A stretch of DNA of 62,000 nucleotides from Symbiodinium natans (taxonomy: Eukaryota; Sar; Dinophyceae; Suessiales; Symbiodiniaceae). The stretch covers positions 65,001 to 127,000 of the forward strand of contig CAJNDS010002111.1 of assembly GCA_905221605.1 (NCBI GenBank), in the 5' to 3' direction. Below, one piece after another: positions 32,561-42,879 of this stretch (positions are counted from its first letter, which is position 1; each line of letters begins with the position of its first letter). A model generated the notes under the pieces. It was not told the DNA's origin. It searched no databases and saw only the letters and a program-made list of their open reading frames with translations. Position numbers and translations under genes: made by a program.

Positions 32561-35500
32561 GACCCTGAACCCTAAACCTCAGACCCTGAACCCTGAACGG
32601 AGCGGCCTCCGGAGACTTCCAAGCTCGGCTCGAGGTCGATGAGCATGAAGACCTTCCGGTTCCGGTTCTGGACCTCCAGGCATCAAGGCGATCTTAGGAG
32701 TTAGTTAGAATAGGGGTTCTTTTGGGGGGTTATTCTAGTATTCAGGGGGGTTTTGAACGCGAAAAAACCCTAATCTTAGGAGTTAGAATACGGGGGCTTT
32801 AATTAAGGAACCACAAGGGAATATGATTAGTATTTATTCCGATCCATAGGGTTGCAGGCATCAAGGCGACTGAAGGAGGTGCCCTTCTGAGGGGCCTTAG
32901 GGCAGGGGTTCTTTGGGGGGATATTTAGGGGCTACTTGGGTTATAGGACCTCCACTGCGGCTTCACGGCGACGAATCTTACGAGTTAGAATAGGGTTTTT
33001 TGGGGGGGGTTAGGGTTTATTCTAGTACAGTTATGAAGGGGCCATAAGGGAAAATTATTCGTAATTCTCTCCGGCCAATATGTTAATCTTAGGGTACGTA
33101 GGTTTTCATGGTCCCTTAGCATAGGCCCTCAAAAGAGGGGCCCCTTATATGCCCTGTAGGGCTCATGCTTCAGAACCCTTCACAGGCGTACTAAGAGCCC
33201 ATGGAACTACCCTTGGAGTCTTCTAATTTAGGAAAGGGGGAAACATTATGTGTTTTCCACCCTTTGTTGAGTAGTTGCTTCTGGACATTCAGCCGGCTTC
33301 AAGGCTGGGATTAGGGTTTAGGGTTTAGGGATTATAGGGTTTAGGGATGAGATCAGGTCCGGGCGTTTTAGGCCCAAATCTCTCACCTGATTAAATGTTC
33401 GGTGGGTTTCTGGTTCTGGGCATCGGAAGATCTCAGTCGAACTCCTCCTTCTTCGTAAAATCGCAGGAAAGCGGCCGACTTCACTTCTTTAATGAGCTGC
33501 TGCTTTAGCAACTCCTTGATCGCCTGCGCCGAGCGGGGCGAAGCAAATGCAGGTTGACATGCTAGATGCTGCGGATACTGTAGACTTGCAGAGACTTGCG
33601 CAAGAGCCGCGCTGCAATCTTGAAGCCCAGCTCAGAAGCCCTAAAACGCCCGAAGTGTCGGGCGACAAGCTCTGCATGGATTCTGAATTGTTGGCGTTGG
33701 TCGCCGTTCATACCCCAAACGATAACAACAGCAAGACAATAACAGTTGTAACACAGATAAGAAGAACAGTAGCCGTAGTCGCCGTCGTAGTCGTCCTGGT
33801 GCTTGGTGGTGCTTGGTGGTGCTTGGTGGTGCTTGGTGGTGGTGGTGGTGGTGGTGGTGGTGGTGGTGGTGGTGGTGGTGGTGGTGGTGGTGGTGGTGGT
33901 CGTCGTCGTGGCGGTGGTGGTGGTAATGGTGGTGTTAATGGTGGTGGTGGTGATGATGGTGGTGGTGATGATGGTGGTGGTGGTGATGATGGTGGTGGTG
34001 GTGGTGGTATAGTAATGGTGGCAATGGTGGTGATGGTGGTACTGGCGGTGATGGTGATAATGGTGGTAATGGTGGTAATAGGCAGAAATACTAGCAGCAG
34101 TCGTAGTCGTAGGTGGTGGTAGAAGAAGAAAATGATTCTAGCCTCAGGGTCGGCTTCGGGGTTTGGAGTGCTGGGGTTTCAGGGTTCGGGGCCGCACAGA
34201 GGGCCTTGGTGATCGTGTGCTGCTGAAGCTTGGTCTGATCCTTGGCTTCCCTGAGCCCTTCCCCCAAGATAGCAGGACACGCAACCCTAAACCCCAAGCT
34301 ATGAACCGTAAGGAAAGCAAAGCACTACCCGAAACCCTGAACAAATACCCCAACACGGCAACAAGAAAACAGCCTCAGCATGGCGTGACAACGAAACGAC
34401 TGAGGCTTCAACGCTGAACCCCGAACCCAACATGGCAAAAACAAACCACTGGTATGAAAAGCAACCTCCAAAACCAAAAGGGTTGAACCCCCACCAAACC
34501 ACATAGCCAAAAAAAAACAAAGCCCAAACCCTCAGCCTAAGACCCCAAACCTCAAACCCCAAACCCTAAACCCTGAACCTTAAACCCGAAACCCTAAACC
34601 CGAAACCCTAAACCCTAAACCGTGAACCCTAACCTCTAAACCCTGCTTGGCCATGGTCCGAGGATCCTTCAGACTCTTGCTCCATGCACCGCGGTCCCCA
34701 GCTTTTTCGATCTGCTGGTACACGCTCCTCTTCTTGGGTTTAGGGTTTAGGGTTTAGGGTTTAGGGTTTAGGGTCTAGGGTCTAGGGTCTAGGGTCTAGG
34801 GTCTAGGGTCTAGGGTCTAGGGTTCTGCAAATCGGGTCGGTTTCTGGGGTGCCCCTTGTTTGAAGGTGCCATACGATATAGGGACCCAAACTAATTTAGA
34901 ACTACCCTCTTCTGGGTTGGGGGGGGGTGTAAGGGTTTGAGGATGAGGCTACTTCAAGGCCCACGGGCGGCGATAAGTTATAGGACTTAGGACTTAGGGA
35001 TCCTGAGGCACAGCTATAGCTATAGCTCTCCCCTATAGCCCCGACTAAAAACCCGAGCCCAAAACCCTAAAGCCCAAGCCCTACACCCTAAACCCCGAAA
35101 CACAAAAGCCTTAAAGCCCTAAACTCTCAAGCCCCCCCCCCTCCAAAAATGAAAATCACAATTCCTTCTATTACCCTTCTAAGGAAGAAGGCTTTCATAT
35201 TTTTTGGGGGGTTTCTTAAGCCATGCGTAGTATTAGAACCCCCCCCCCCCTCCCTTGTCAAGCCTGTGTCATTCCGTTAAGTCGGAGTCTGGACCAAGGA
35301 TGATGAGGGTTTGGCTTGGGGATCTGGTGATTTGGGGATTTGGGGATTTAAGGGTGTAGGGTTTCAGGATTTCAGGGTTTCAGGGTTTTAGGGTTTCAGG
35401 GTTTCAGGGTTTCAGGGGTTTAGGGTTTTAGGGTTTTAGGGTTTTAGGGTTTTAGGGTTTTAGGGTTTTAGGGTTTAGGGTCTAGGGCTTCCGGATTTCA

Positions 35501-35732
35501 GGCTTTAAGGGCTACATCTCACGGGACAGGGGCTGAGCTGTTTGTGCTTTAAGGTTCTGGGCCGAGAGAGATCTAAAAGGTTCCGGGGGGTGATTAAGAC
35601 CCAGCGTTATGGGGGGTGAAGTAGGAGTAAGCCTCAATTGTGTGGTCCCCCGCGCCTGGTCGTTGCCTCCAGGCGACTCAGCTTCAAAGCCAGCTGCGGA
35701 GCAACGGCTTTCAGCACGATCTTGTCTCCTGC
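30665..35732 (-). CDS. POLR3F: RNA polymerase III subunit RPC34/RPC6
   Basis: Winged-helix subunit of RNA polymerase III that helps recruit TFIIIB and open promoters, nuclear. Exons: 35667-35732 (KIVLKAVAPQLALKLSRLE), 34643-34732 (RSVYQQIEKAGDRGAWSKSL), 33473-33523 (AIKELLKQQLIKEVKSA), 32607-32673 (RKVFMLIDLEPSLEVSG), 32204-32255 (TWYKDGEFNYSW), 31997-32027 (KLRDFIADLP), about 31701-31888 (LREYCLAFMDKSPERPVSQ), 31198-31230, 30665-30706 (EDILCIMKTLELDE). Order and motifs match the family: VYQ-IE-AG--G-W, LIK-VKS, the K-VYML-L-P-..V-GG-WY stretch, then DI--I--TL. Phases agree for most joins if GC donors are accepted at 35667 (GAG|GCAACG), 33473 and 32607. The 34643 to 33473 join has an ambiguous extra G. 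The 5' exons are uncertain (36061-36140 may encode the first winged helix: ALLTQSRLDIIS). The C-terminal cysteine motif of the family was not found. Confidence 0.85.
32677..32869. mobile_element. Insertion flanked by 15-bp direct repeats (dispersed element copy B)
   Basis: CAGGCATCAAGGCGA occurs at 32677-32691 and again at 32855-32869, 178 bp apart. The segment between is a minus-strand copy of the dispersed family (GGATCGGAATAAATACT, ATTCCCTTGTGGTTCC, ends TTCTAACTCCTAAG). It sits in the RPC34 intron just upstream of the 32607-32673 exon. Confidence 0.7.
33000..33085 (-). mobile_element. Dispersed element copy C
   Basis: Minus-strand copy with GGCCGGAGAGAATTACGAAT, TTCCCTTATGGCCCCTT and end TTCTAACTCGTAAG, in the same RPC34 intron. 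Confidence 0.6.
33700..34130. repeat. GGT/GAT trinucleotide microsatellite
   Basis: Long GGT run (33805-33905) grading into mixed GGTGAT repeats. It lies inside the long RPC34 intron. The Gly, Val and Met-rich frames are artefacts. Confidence 0.92.
34144..34642. other. Intronic, degenerate telomere-like sequence
   Basis: No exon supported. Mixed CCCAAACC and CCCTAAAC variants, ending in a CCCGAAA/CCCTAAA run at 34557-34640 next to the RPC34 exon. Confidence 0.5.
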
Positions 35733-36250
35733 CTGCAGGGGGTAAACCCTAAACCCTAAACCCCAAACCCGAAACCCTAAACCCTAAAAACTAAACCCTA
35801 AACCCCGTAGGCTTTGTAGGCTTTCTGCGGTCTAAGGATCAATTACGGCCTTTCTTGCTTGGGAACCTTACAACCGATGAGCCCTATACACCCTCCAAAC
35901 CCTATAAACCTCCTAAACCCTAAACCTCCCAAATCCTACGCCCTAAACCCTGAACCCTAAACCCTAAACTACCCCTAAACCCTAAACCCCTTTTGAGGCT
36001 TCTGGGACCCTAAACCCGAAACCCCCTTTTGAGGCTTCTGGGAGTTTGGGCGGGGGCAACTGCGCGCCGAGATGATGTCGAGGCGGCTCTGCGTCAGCAG
36101 CGCGTTGGCCTGGGTCGGGAACAGCACCAGGGACTCAGGGCTGCAACAGGCAGGGTTTAGGGTTTAGGGTTTAGGGTTTAGGGTTTAGGGTATAGGGCTT
36201 AAGGTTTAAGGTTTAGGGTTGAGGGTTTAGGGTTTAGGGTTGAGGGTTGG
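34736..36250. repeat. Telomere-like blocks, 34.7-36.3 kb
   Basis: TTTAGGG then homogeneous TCTAGGG at 34736-34822. TTTCAGGG and TTTTAGGG variants at 35345-35485. CCCTAAA at 35745-35810 and 35900-36035. TTTAGGG at 36153-36250. The 34736 block forms the acceptor side of RPC34 exon 34643-34732. Confidence 0.9.
36061..36140 (-). CDS. Candidate exon, possibly RPC34 N-terminal winged helix
   Basis: PESLVLFPTQANALLTQSRL followed by DIIS. Acceptor tgcctgttgcag; CCCTAAA precedes and G-rich repeats follow in sense direction. NALLTQSRLDII resembles the helix-strand NxLLxxGxLDLL that ends the first winged helix of RPC34. The phase to 35667 works only with a GC donor or a longer exon. Confidence 0.5.
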
Positions 36251-36269
36251 TCTAGGGTTCGTTACTACA

Positions 36270-36370
36270 ATAACCCCCCAAAGCCTATTCTAATTCTTAA
36301 GGCCCCTATAGTACTGTTCTCTTGTGCCCCTTTTAGAATCCACTCGTGTTCATGGGCCCCTTACAGGAAG
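36270..36370 (+). mobile_element. Dispersed element copy D
   Basis: ACTACAATAACCCCCCAAAG, CTATTCTAATTCTTAAGGCC, plus a tail ending TTCATGGGCCCCTTAC. Related to copies at 26938, 32692, 33000 and 55253. Confidence 0.5.
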
Positions 36371-36381
36371 GAACCCGAAAC

Positions 36382-37988
36382 CCCAAGCCACAATGCTGAA
36401 TTCGACTTTGCCAGGCTTGGACACTGCGACCTGAATCCTCTTTGGGTAAGGTTGCTATAGCCACATGTGGGAAGTTCCTGGTTATGGTCCTTAAGGTACT
36501 GGTTTTGAGGTTGTTCTTGAAAAGGGGATCATTTTAGAGAACTGCCCACATGCGCAGCATAGGGTGGAAAAGCGTGTTCCTTGGAAGGCCCGTTGCCACT
36601 GATCTTCCTAGAGGGGCTGTAGGACTGTAGGAGCAGTTCGCCACCAAACCCTCCTTCACTCTGGGTGCAGGAACGAAACTAAGCGCCTCATAGTGAGTGC
36701 ACACCGAAGTCATTAAAGACGGTAGAGCCGGAGTAACCCCCACCCCCCCAGCGTGTAAAACTTCTACTGATGACTTCCACCACCAACTACGTGCAGCCGC
36801 CGGGCGAGATGCGTCGCCTGCGTCTTGTCGGGCCAGCCAGCGCGCGCCAGCTCCTGAGCAACCAACTTAGCCTTACGGTACGGAGTCACAGAGTCACAGG
36901 GCTTCAGGGTTTAGGGTTAGGGTTGAGGTTAGGATCTAGGGTTTTCAAAAGATAAGGAAGTAAACGTCCCAGCGAGTCTCAGGATTTGTTTTTCATAGGG
37001 CTTGAGGGCCTGTAGGCCTCAGAAGGTGCAGGGCCATTTCAGCGCTTTAGGTTCGGGCCCTGTTGCTCAGCTTCGAGAGAGCGAGCGAGCCCGCCGCGGG
37101 GATTGGGGTGCGGATCCTGAACCCTCAAAAAACCTCGCACGTCAGGCCCTTTCTCAGTATTCTTCGACTCTTCATGATTCTTCTCCTTGTTCTTCCATTT
37201 TTCTTGTTTTCGCTATCCCCATTGCTCTTCTTATTCTTCGTATGCTTATTCCTCTTCCTTTTACTTCGAACGCAGCAGACTTGGGGCAGCAGGTTGGGGT
37301 CGGGGCTCCTCGAAGGTGACGCCTGCCGGCCGCTCCGAGATAAACTGATAAAACTCCTGGGGCGCGTGCGGCGGGTTTAGGGTTTAGGGTTTGGGGTTTA
37401 GGGCTTAGGGTTTAGGGTTTAGGGTTTAGGGTTTAGGGTTTGGGGTTTGGGGTTTGGGGTTTGGGGTTTGGGGTTTGGGGTTTGGGGTTTGGGGTTTGGG
37501 GTTTGGGGTTTGGGGTTTGGGGTTTAGGGTTCAAGGGTTCAGGGTTTAGAGTTTAGGGTCTTAGGGTTTAGGGTTTAGGGGGCGATGGCTTCTTTCAAAG
37601 CTGGCTTCGTTGTTGTTTGGGCTCCTTACCTGGGTGTGGTACCATGGACGTACCCGCAAACTACATGCAACGCATCCTCAACCCTCCCCCACAATTCAAT
37701 ACGCCCTGAACGCGAAAACGAAAAAGTCTCAGCCGGCCACAGGCCGTGAGACTCGAGGTGGCCCATCCATTTCTTCGGTGAGCAAAAATGAGCCAGCAAC
37801 AGGAGCAACAATAACAGCAAAACAGCAGCAGCAACAAGAACAACAACAAGAACAATAACCACATCGATGACGATGACGATGTCGACAATGATGATGATGA
37901 TGATGATGGTGATGATGATGGTGATGATGATGATGATGGTGATGATGCTGATGGTGATGGTGATGGTGATGGTGATGGTGATGATGAC

Positions 37989-38028
<40 letters not shown>

Positions 38029-38997
38029 GACGATGATGATGATGATGATGAACAGCTTCCCATCCCAAAACTTGCTGTTGCTTCGTAGGGAATGCAGGGA
38101 TTTTGGCAGCACTGCTTAAGACTCCCAAGGCCTGGCCCGAAGCCCTACATTAACCCGAAGACGGCTAAACCCTAAACCCTAAGCCCTCAACCCTCAACCC
38201 TAAACCCTTTTTATTCCAGACCTTCAACCCAACCAACGTTGAGACTGGCCCCGCACCTCCAAGTTTGGCACCTGCAAAAAGTTTTTAGGATTCTTAGAGG
38301 GGTTTAGGGTTTGGGGGCTTCGGAGGCTTGGCTTTGCAAGTTCAGGGTTTAGGACCAGTTCGGTTTAGAACGGGTGTTTGAATGGTGGGCTGCTTGTGTC
38401 GCGTTTCGTCTTCGATCTTTCCACAATGGTGGAGCTCCTTGTTAACCATGTCGCGTATGCGTTGCAGCAGTGTCTAAGAACTCTGGCTTCAGGCTTAAGG
38501 AGGCCCGCACTCAGCGGTCTTTCAGGAGTTGGAGTTGGCACCCCCAAGCCCTAAGCCCCAAATCCAACTGTCTGTTCATACCCCCTTTTGAAGATCACAA
38601 CTTCATAAGCTTTTGCCGTCACTGAAAGGATACTGGTTTAAGTAAACCCTAAACCCTAAACCCTCTTACAGTCATGCCATGGGCTCTCGGACAGGTACCC
38701 GAACTTTGCTTCGGGGGTTGGTGGGGCGATGAACTTGAAGGAGAATACAGGCCTAGCAGCTTAGGGCTTTAGGGGCTTAGGGGCTTAGGGGCTTTAGGGG
38801 CTTTAGGGGCTTGGGGGCTTTGGGGGTTTGAGGGTTTAGGGGTTTAGGGGTTTAGGGGTTTAGGGGTTTAGGGGTTTAGGGGTTTAGGGGTTTCGGGGCC
38901 TGCACCAACGCCATTGCAACGGCAAAGGAAGGGCCGATGGCAAAGTGCCCGATGAGTGGTTTTAGTGGCGAGTGACGTGTCGCTACTTGGCACCCAC
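36382..38997 (-). CDS. Minus-strand gene, eight phase-consistent exons, unknown family
   Basis: Exons: 38910-38997 (WVPSSDTSLATKTTHRALCH...), 38662-38733 (FIAPPTPEAKFGYLSESPWH...), 38356-38473 (LLQRIRDMVNKELHHCGKIE...), 38222-38271 (AKLGGAGPVSTLVGLK), 37630-37772 (KWMGHLESHGLWPAETFSFS...), 37134-37356 (SFISLSRSGRQASPSRSPDP then KRKRNKHTKNKKS), 36791-36871 (AKLVAQELARAGWPDKTQAT...), 36382-36439 (IQVAVSKPGKVEFSIVAW). Every junction keeps frame with GT-AG introns. Donors include CCCAG|GTAAGG and AAGAGG|GTTTAGGG, the latter being the first unit of a telomere-like run. The 37134 exon is Ser/Arg-rich then Lys/Arg-rich, resembling a nuclear-localisation or RNA-binding tail. An alternative frame there (EFYQFISERPAGVTFEEPRP) is less compatible in phase. 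Start and stop not found. Confidence 0.7.
37375..37580. repeat. TTTAGGG and TTTGGGG block inside an intron
   Basis: TTTAGGG (37375-37440), homogeneous TTTGGGG (37438-37525), TTTAGGG again to 37580. It fills the intron between exons 37630-37772 and 37134-37356. Confidence 0.92.
37860..38075. repeat. GATGAT microsatellite
   Basis: Long ATG/GAT trinucleotide run with GGTGAT variants, inside the intron between exons 38222 and 37630. His, Met and Asp-rich frames are artefacts. Confidence 0.92.
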
Positions 38998-39112
38998 CTG
39001 CGGGAGCATTAGGGTTTAGGGTTTAGGGTTGAGGGTTTTAGGGTTTTAGAGTTTAGGGTTTAGGGTTTAGGGTTTAGGTTTTAGGGCTTAGGACTTAGGG
39101 TTTAAGATGCAC

Positions 39113-39189
39113 TTGTTGCCCGAAGTGGGGGCCCATGCGTCTCAGCTGCTGCCTAAAGCACGGGCTCTTACACTTCTCTGACTCGCTGG
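39113..39189 (-). CDS. Candidate exon
   Basis: SESEKCKSPCFRQQLRRMGP then HFGQQ, acceptor gccttggcag, donor CAA|GTGCAT. It would precede exon 38910-38997 if a GC donor is used. Only one frame is open. Confidence 0.6.
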
Positions 39190-39304
39190 CTGCCAAGGCG
39201 AACAAAAACAGGGAAACATGCGACGGCCCCTTGCCCTAAACCCAATAAACCCTGAACCCCAAATCCGAAACCCGAGACGACCGCGCTGCACGACCTCTCT
39301 AAAC

Positions 39305-39449
39305 TGGATGGGGGTGGGGGGGGGGTCCCGGGGATCGGTCTGGCTTGTGGATGTCTGCTGCCCTCAAGTGCAAACGAGTGATCACACGCTCGCTACAAGG
39401 TTTCAAAAAGCTTTCCAGCAGTGGGCCAGCTAGGGCTAGCGAGTGCTTG
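39305..39449 (-). CDS. Candidate exon
   Basis: KHSLALAGPLLESFLKPCSE continuing RVITRLHLRAADIHKPDRS, acceptor gtttgtccag, donor CCA|GTTTAG. 48 codons, unknown family. Confidence 0.5.
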
Positions 39450-39521
39450 CTGGACAAACCCTAAACCCTAAATCCTAAATCCTAAACCCTCAACCCTAAA
39501 CCCTATCCCTACATCTTAAAC

Positions 39522-39573
39522 CTAAAACAAGCCAACGAGGTGGCACAGCAACCGTCACGTTTCAGGTTGAAGG
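39522..39573 (-). CDS. Candidate exon
   Basis: FNLKRDGCCATSLACF between acceptor taaagcaag and donor TTTTAG|GTTTAAG. Confidence 0.45.
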
Positions 39574-39763
39574 CTTGCTTTAGCCGGCTACAGCTGGTGG
39601 GAATGGTAGAGGTGTAGGTAGGTTTGAGAAAGAAAGTGGGCGCGGGGGCTCAGCGACTGCTTGGACCATGTCAGGGAAAGGAAAAAAACCCTAAACCCTA
39701 AACCCTAAACCCTAAACCCTAAACCCTAAACCCTAAACCCTAAACCCTCCCTAAACCCTCTTT

Positions 39764-39862
39764 TCATGTCACAGCAGACTGCTCGCCGTCCGAAGATATG
39801 AGCACCTGCAGCTGCTTGGCATTGAGTCTCATGTGTGGGTTGGCATGGTGGGTTCGCATGGC
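39764..39862 (-). CDS. Terminal exon of an unknown gene
   Basis: AMRTHHANPHMRLNAKQLQV continuing LISSDGEQSAVT and a TGA. Acceptor ccccatgccgccag. Alternatively it splices out at GCT|GTGACA just before the stop. Confidence 0.55.
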   Translation of the reverse strand, partial: AMRTHHANPHMRLNAKQLQVLISSDGEQSAVT

Positions 39863-39955
39863 CTGGCGGCATGGGGCAGTGGGTGACAGAAACCCTAAAC
39901 CCTAACCCTAAACCCTAAACCCTAAACCCTAAACCCTAAACCCTAAACCCTAAAC

Positions 39956-40031
39956 CCCAAGTGCAGTGAGCCGCACACAGGCGGAAGGCCTCGGCGTCGG
40001 CAGGGATCTTGTCGGGCGCGGCGCCCTTGCG
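39956..40031 (-). CDS. Exon with telomere-repeat donor
   Basis: RKGAAPDKIPADAEAFRLCA then AHCTW. Third codon positions are almost all G or C. The donor TTGGG|GTTTAGGG is the start of a TTTAGGG block, and a C-rich block lies upstream in sense direction. Confidence 0.65.
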
Positions 40032-40359
40032 CTCACATGCTTCGAGTCAGCTCTGTGCTGAGGATTACAGGCCGTTTAGGGTTTGGGGGTTTAGGGTTTA
40101 GGGTTTAGGCGGTTTAGGGTTTAGGCGGTTTAGGGTTTAGGCGGCTTAGGGTTTAGGGTTTAGGGTTTAGGGTTTAGGGTTTAGGGTTTAGGGTTTAGGG
40201 TTTAGGGTTTAGGGTTTAGGGTGTGGACCGGTATGGACATAGAGAGTCGAAACCCCAGAGCACGGTTGGAAATGATCGGCCTCTTCCTTTAACCCTAGAC
40301 TCTGAACCCTACACCCCGTGCTCAAGCCGAAGAAGAGGGCGCGACAACTGAAGCCGGCA

Positions 40360-42870
40360 CCCTGCCTCGACATTGATGGGGATCTCTTCTGGTGTAGTCT
40401 CCTTTCGTGGCTACCGCAACTGCGGCTGCATCCGCTGTAATGCCGACCAAATACAACTGCAGGGATGTACAGTTTCGACTGTTTTCGCTTTCATGCAGCT
40501 CATGGTCACCATTTCGTGCTTGTTGGCTTTGCTTTGGCACTATACTTGAAGGACGCACACAAAACTCACTGTCCCAGCAAGGCCTCGACGACCGCAGAGA
40601 CCTTCGCTGGTGCTGCGGCGTCCTTCCCGCAGCGTGGTTTCTTTCAAAGAGAATCTCAGGAAAGGAGGCTCTAGCCAAGGACAAGAGTCTATCTGGCACA
40701 AATGAGCTGAGCTGCCAGCTTTGACCAGAAAATGAACATCGGTGTTACAGCTACATTGATTCAGCAAAACAAAGAGGGGACGCTGAACATCAATGTCCAA
40801 CACTGCTGTGCCTGCTAGTGAAATCTAACGAAACCCGAAACCCTTGCATCTCTACAATTTGCTGCTGCCTGCTTCACGTAGGCAACCCGAAACCCAGCAC
40901 CCTACCTCGACGTTGACGGAGTCTTCTGGTGTGCCGTCCTTCCACGGCTACCGCAACTGAGGCTGCAATCGCAGCAACACCGGACAACTACAACTTGAGG
41001 GATATGTATACACTCGAACCCGCGGCGGCCATTTCGGGCTTGTTGGCTTTGCTTTGGCACGATACTTGAAGGACGCACACAAAACTCACTGTCCCAGCAA
41101 GGCCTCGACGACCGCAGAGACCTTCGCTGGTGCTGCGGCATCCTTTGAGGGATATGTATACAATCGAATCCGCGGCGGCCATTTCGGGCTTGTTGGCTTT
41201 GCCTTGGCACGATACTTGAAGGACGCACACAAAACTCACTGTCCCAGCAAGGCCTCGACGACCGCAGAGACCTTCGCTGGTGCTGCGGCGTCCTTCCCGT
41301 AGCATGGCTTCTTTCAAACAGAAACTCAGGCAAGGAGGCTCAAGCAAAGGATAAGAGTCTATCTGGCACAAATGATCTGACGCCTTTGACCAGAAACATC
41401 TATCTTACAGCTACATTCAGCACAAGAGGGAATCTCGAAACCCAGCACGCTACCTCGACGTTGACGGAGGTCTCTTCTGGTGTGCTGTCCTTCCACGGCT
41501 ACCGCAACTGAGGCTGCAATCGCAGCAACACCGGCCAACTACAACTTGAGGGATATGCAATACATTCGACCCCGCGGCGGTCATTTCGTGCTTGTTGGCT
41601 TTGCTTTGGCACGATACTTGAAGGACGCACATAAAACTCACTGTCCCAGCAAGGCCTCGACGACCGCAGAGACCTTCGCTGGTGCTGCGGCGTCCTTCCC
41701 GTAGCGTGGTTTCTTTCAAACAGAAACTCAGACAAGAAGGCTCAAGCAAGTGACAAGAGTCTATCTGGCACAAATAATCTGACGCCTTTGACCAGAAACA
41801 CCTATCTTACAGCTACATTCATTCAGCACAAGAGGGGGTCTCGAAACCCAGCACCCTACCTCGACGTTGACGGAGATCTCTTCTGGTGTGCCGTCCTTCC
41901 ACGGCTACCGCAACTGAGGCTGCAATCGCAGCAACACCGGCCAACTACAACTTGAGGGATATGCAATACATTCGACCCCGCGGCGGTCATTTCGTGCTTG
42001 TTGGCTTTGCTTTGGCACGATACTTGAAGGACGCACATAAAACTCACTGTCCCAGCAAGGCCTCGACGACCGCAGAGACCTTCGCTGGTGCTGCGGCGTC
42101 CTTCCCGTAGCGTGGTTTCTTTCAAACAGAAACTCAGACAAGAAGGCTCAAGCAAGTGACAAGAGTCTATCTGGCACAAATAATCTGACGCCTTTGACCA
42201 GAAACACCTATCTTACAGCTACATTCATTCAGCACAAGAGGGGGTCTCGAAACCCAGCACCCTACCTCGACGTTGACGGAGATCTCTTCTGGTGTGCCGT
42301 CCTTCCACGGCTACCGCAACTGAGGCTGCAATCGCAGCAACACCGGCCAACTACAACTTGAGGGATATGCAATACATTCGACCCCGCGGCGGTCATTTCG
42401 TGCTTGTTGGCTTTGCTTTGGCACGATACTTGAAGGACGCACATAAAACTCACTGTCCCAGCAAGGCCTCGACGACCGCAGAGACCTTCGCTGGTGCTGC
42501 GGCGTCCTTCCGGTAGCATCGTGTTCTGCTTATGAACAGAAGCTCAGGACAACAGCCTAGATGGCACTAAGAATCTGACTCCAGATTCCTTGGTTTTATG
42601 AATCATGAGATGGACATCACAAGAGGGGGATGCTGAACATCATTGTCCCAGCCCTGGGGACCCGCATTTCCCAATCTGCCGTACTCTAGGGAAGTCACCT
42701 AGTGAAGCTCAAAGGCCCCTTGCATCTCTACACATTGGTGGAGGTCTGCTGCATGTGGGCAACCTGAATTCCCCAGCACCCTACCTCGACATTGATGGAG
42801 ATCTTTTCTGGTGCGCTGTCCTTCCACGGCTACCGCAACTAACTGCGGCTGCAACCCCTGCAACACGGAC
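40360..42870 (+). repeat. 406-bp tandem repeat carrying a plus-strand reading frame
   Basis: Units at about 40360, 40890 (shorter, partly reduplicated at 41140), 41440, 41846 and 42252, plus a partial copy at 42770. The three central units repeat exactly every 406 bp. Each holds YLDIDGDLFWCAVLPRLPQL in one frame and, in another, a 74-codon frame with HFVLVGFALARYLKDAHKTH and STTAETFAGAAASF. Differences between copies fall mainly on third positions of the plus frames (GAT/GAC, GGG/GGA, CTC/CTT, TGT/TGC, CAC/CAT, GCT/GCC), so these were selected as protein. The opposite-strand frames change amino acids at the same sites. Family unknown. Confidence 0.7.
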
Positions 42871-42879
42871 TAACTAACG

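Larger units (their letters stand above)
38640..40225. repeat. Telomere-like blocks, 38.6-40.2 kb
   Basis: CCCTAAA at 38645-38664, TTTAGGGG at 38765-38895, TTTAGGG at 39010-39100, CCCTAAA at 39458-39530, 39687-39757 and 39890-39958, TTTAGGG at 40076-40222. Confidence 0.9.

Noticed and set aside
33586-33682. Minus-strand island IHAELVARHFGRFRASELGF
   Set aside because: Looks coding, but it lies inside RPC34 between two exons that join directly in the family alignment, so it is not part of that gene; left unannotated.
36770-36868. Plus-strand frame from ATG 36770 (TNYVQPPGEMRRLRLVGPAS)
   Set aside because: Antisense to minus exon 36791-36871, which has better codon bias and chains in phase with neighbours.
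37626-38128. His-, Ser- and Ile-rich frames
   Set aside because: Three frames of a GAT/ATC microsatellite; only the 37630-37772 part is a real exon.
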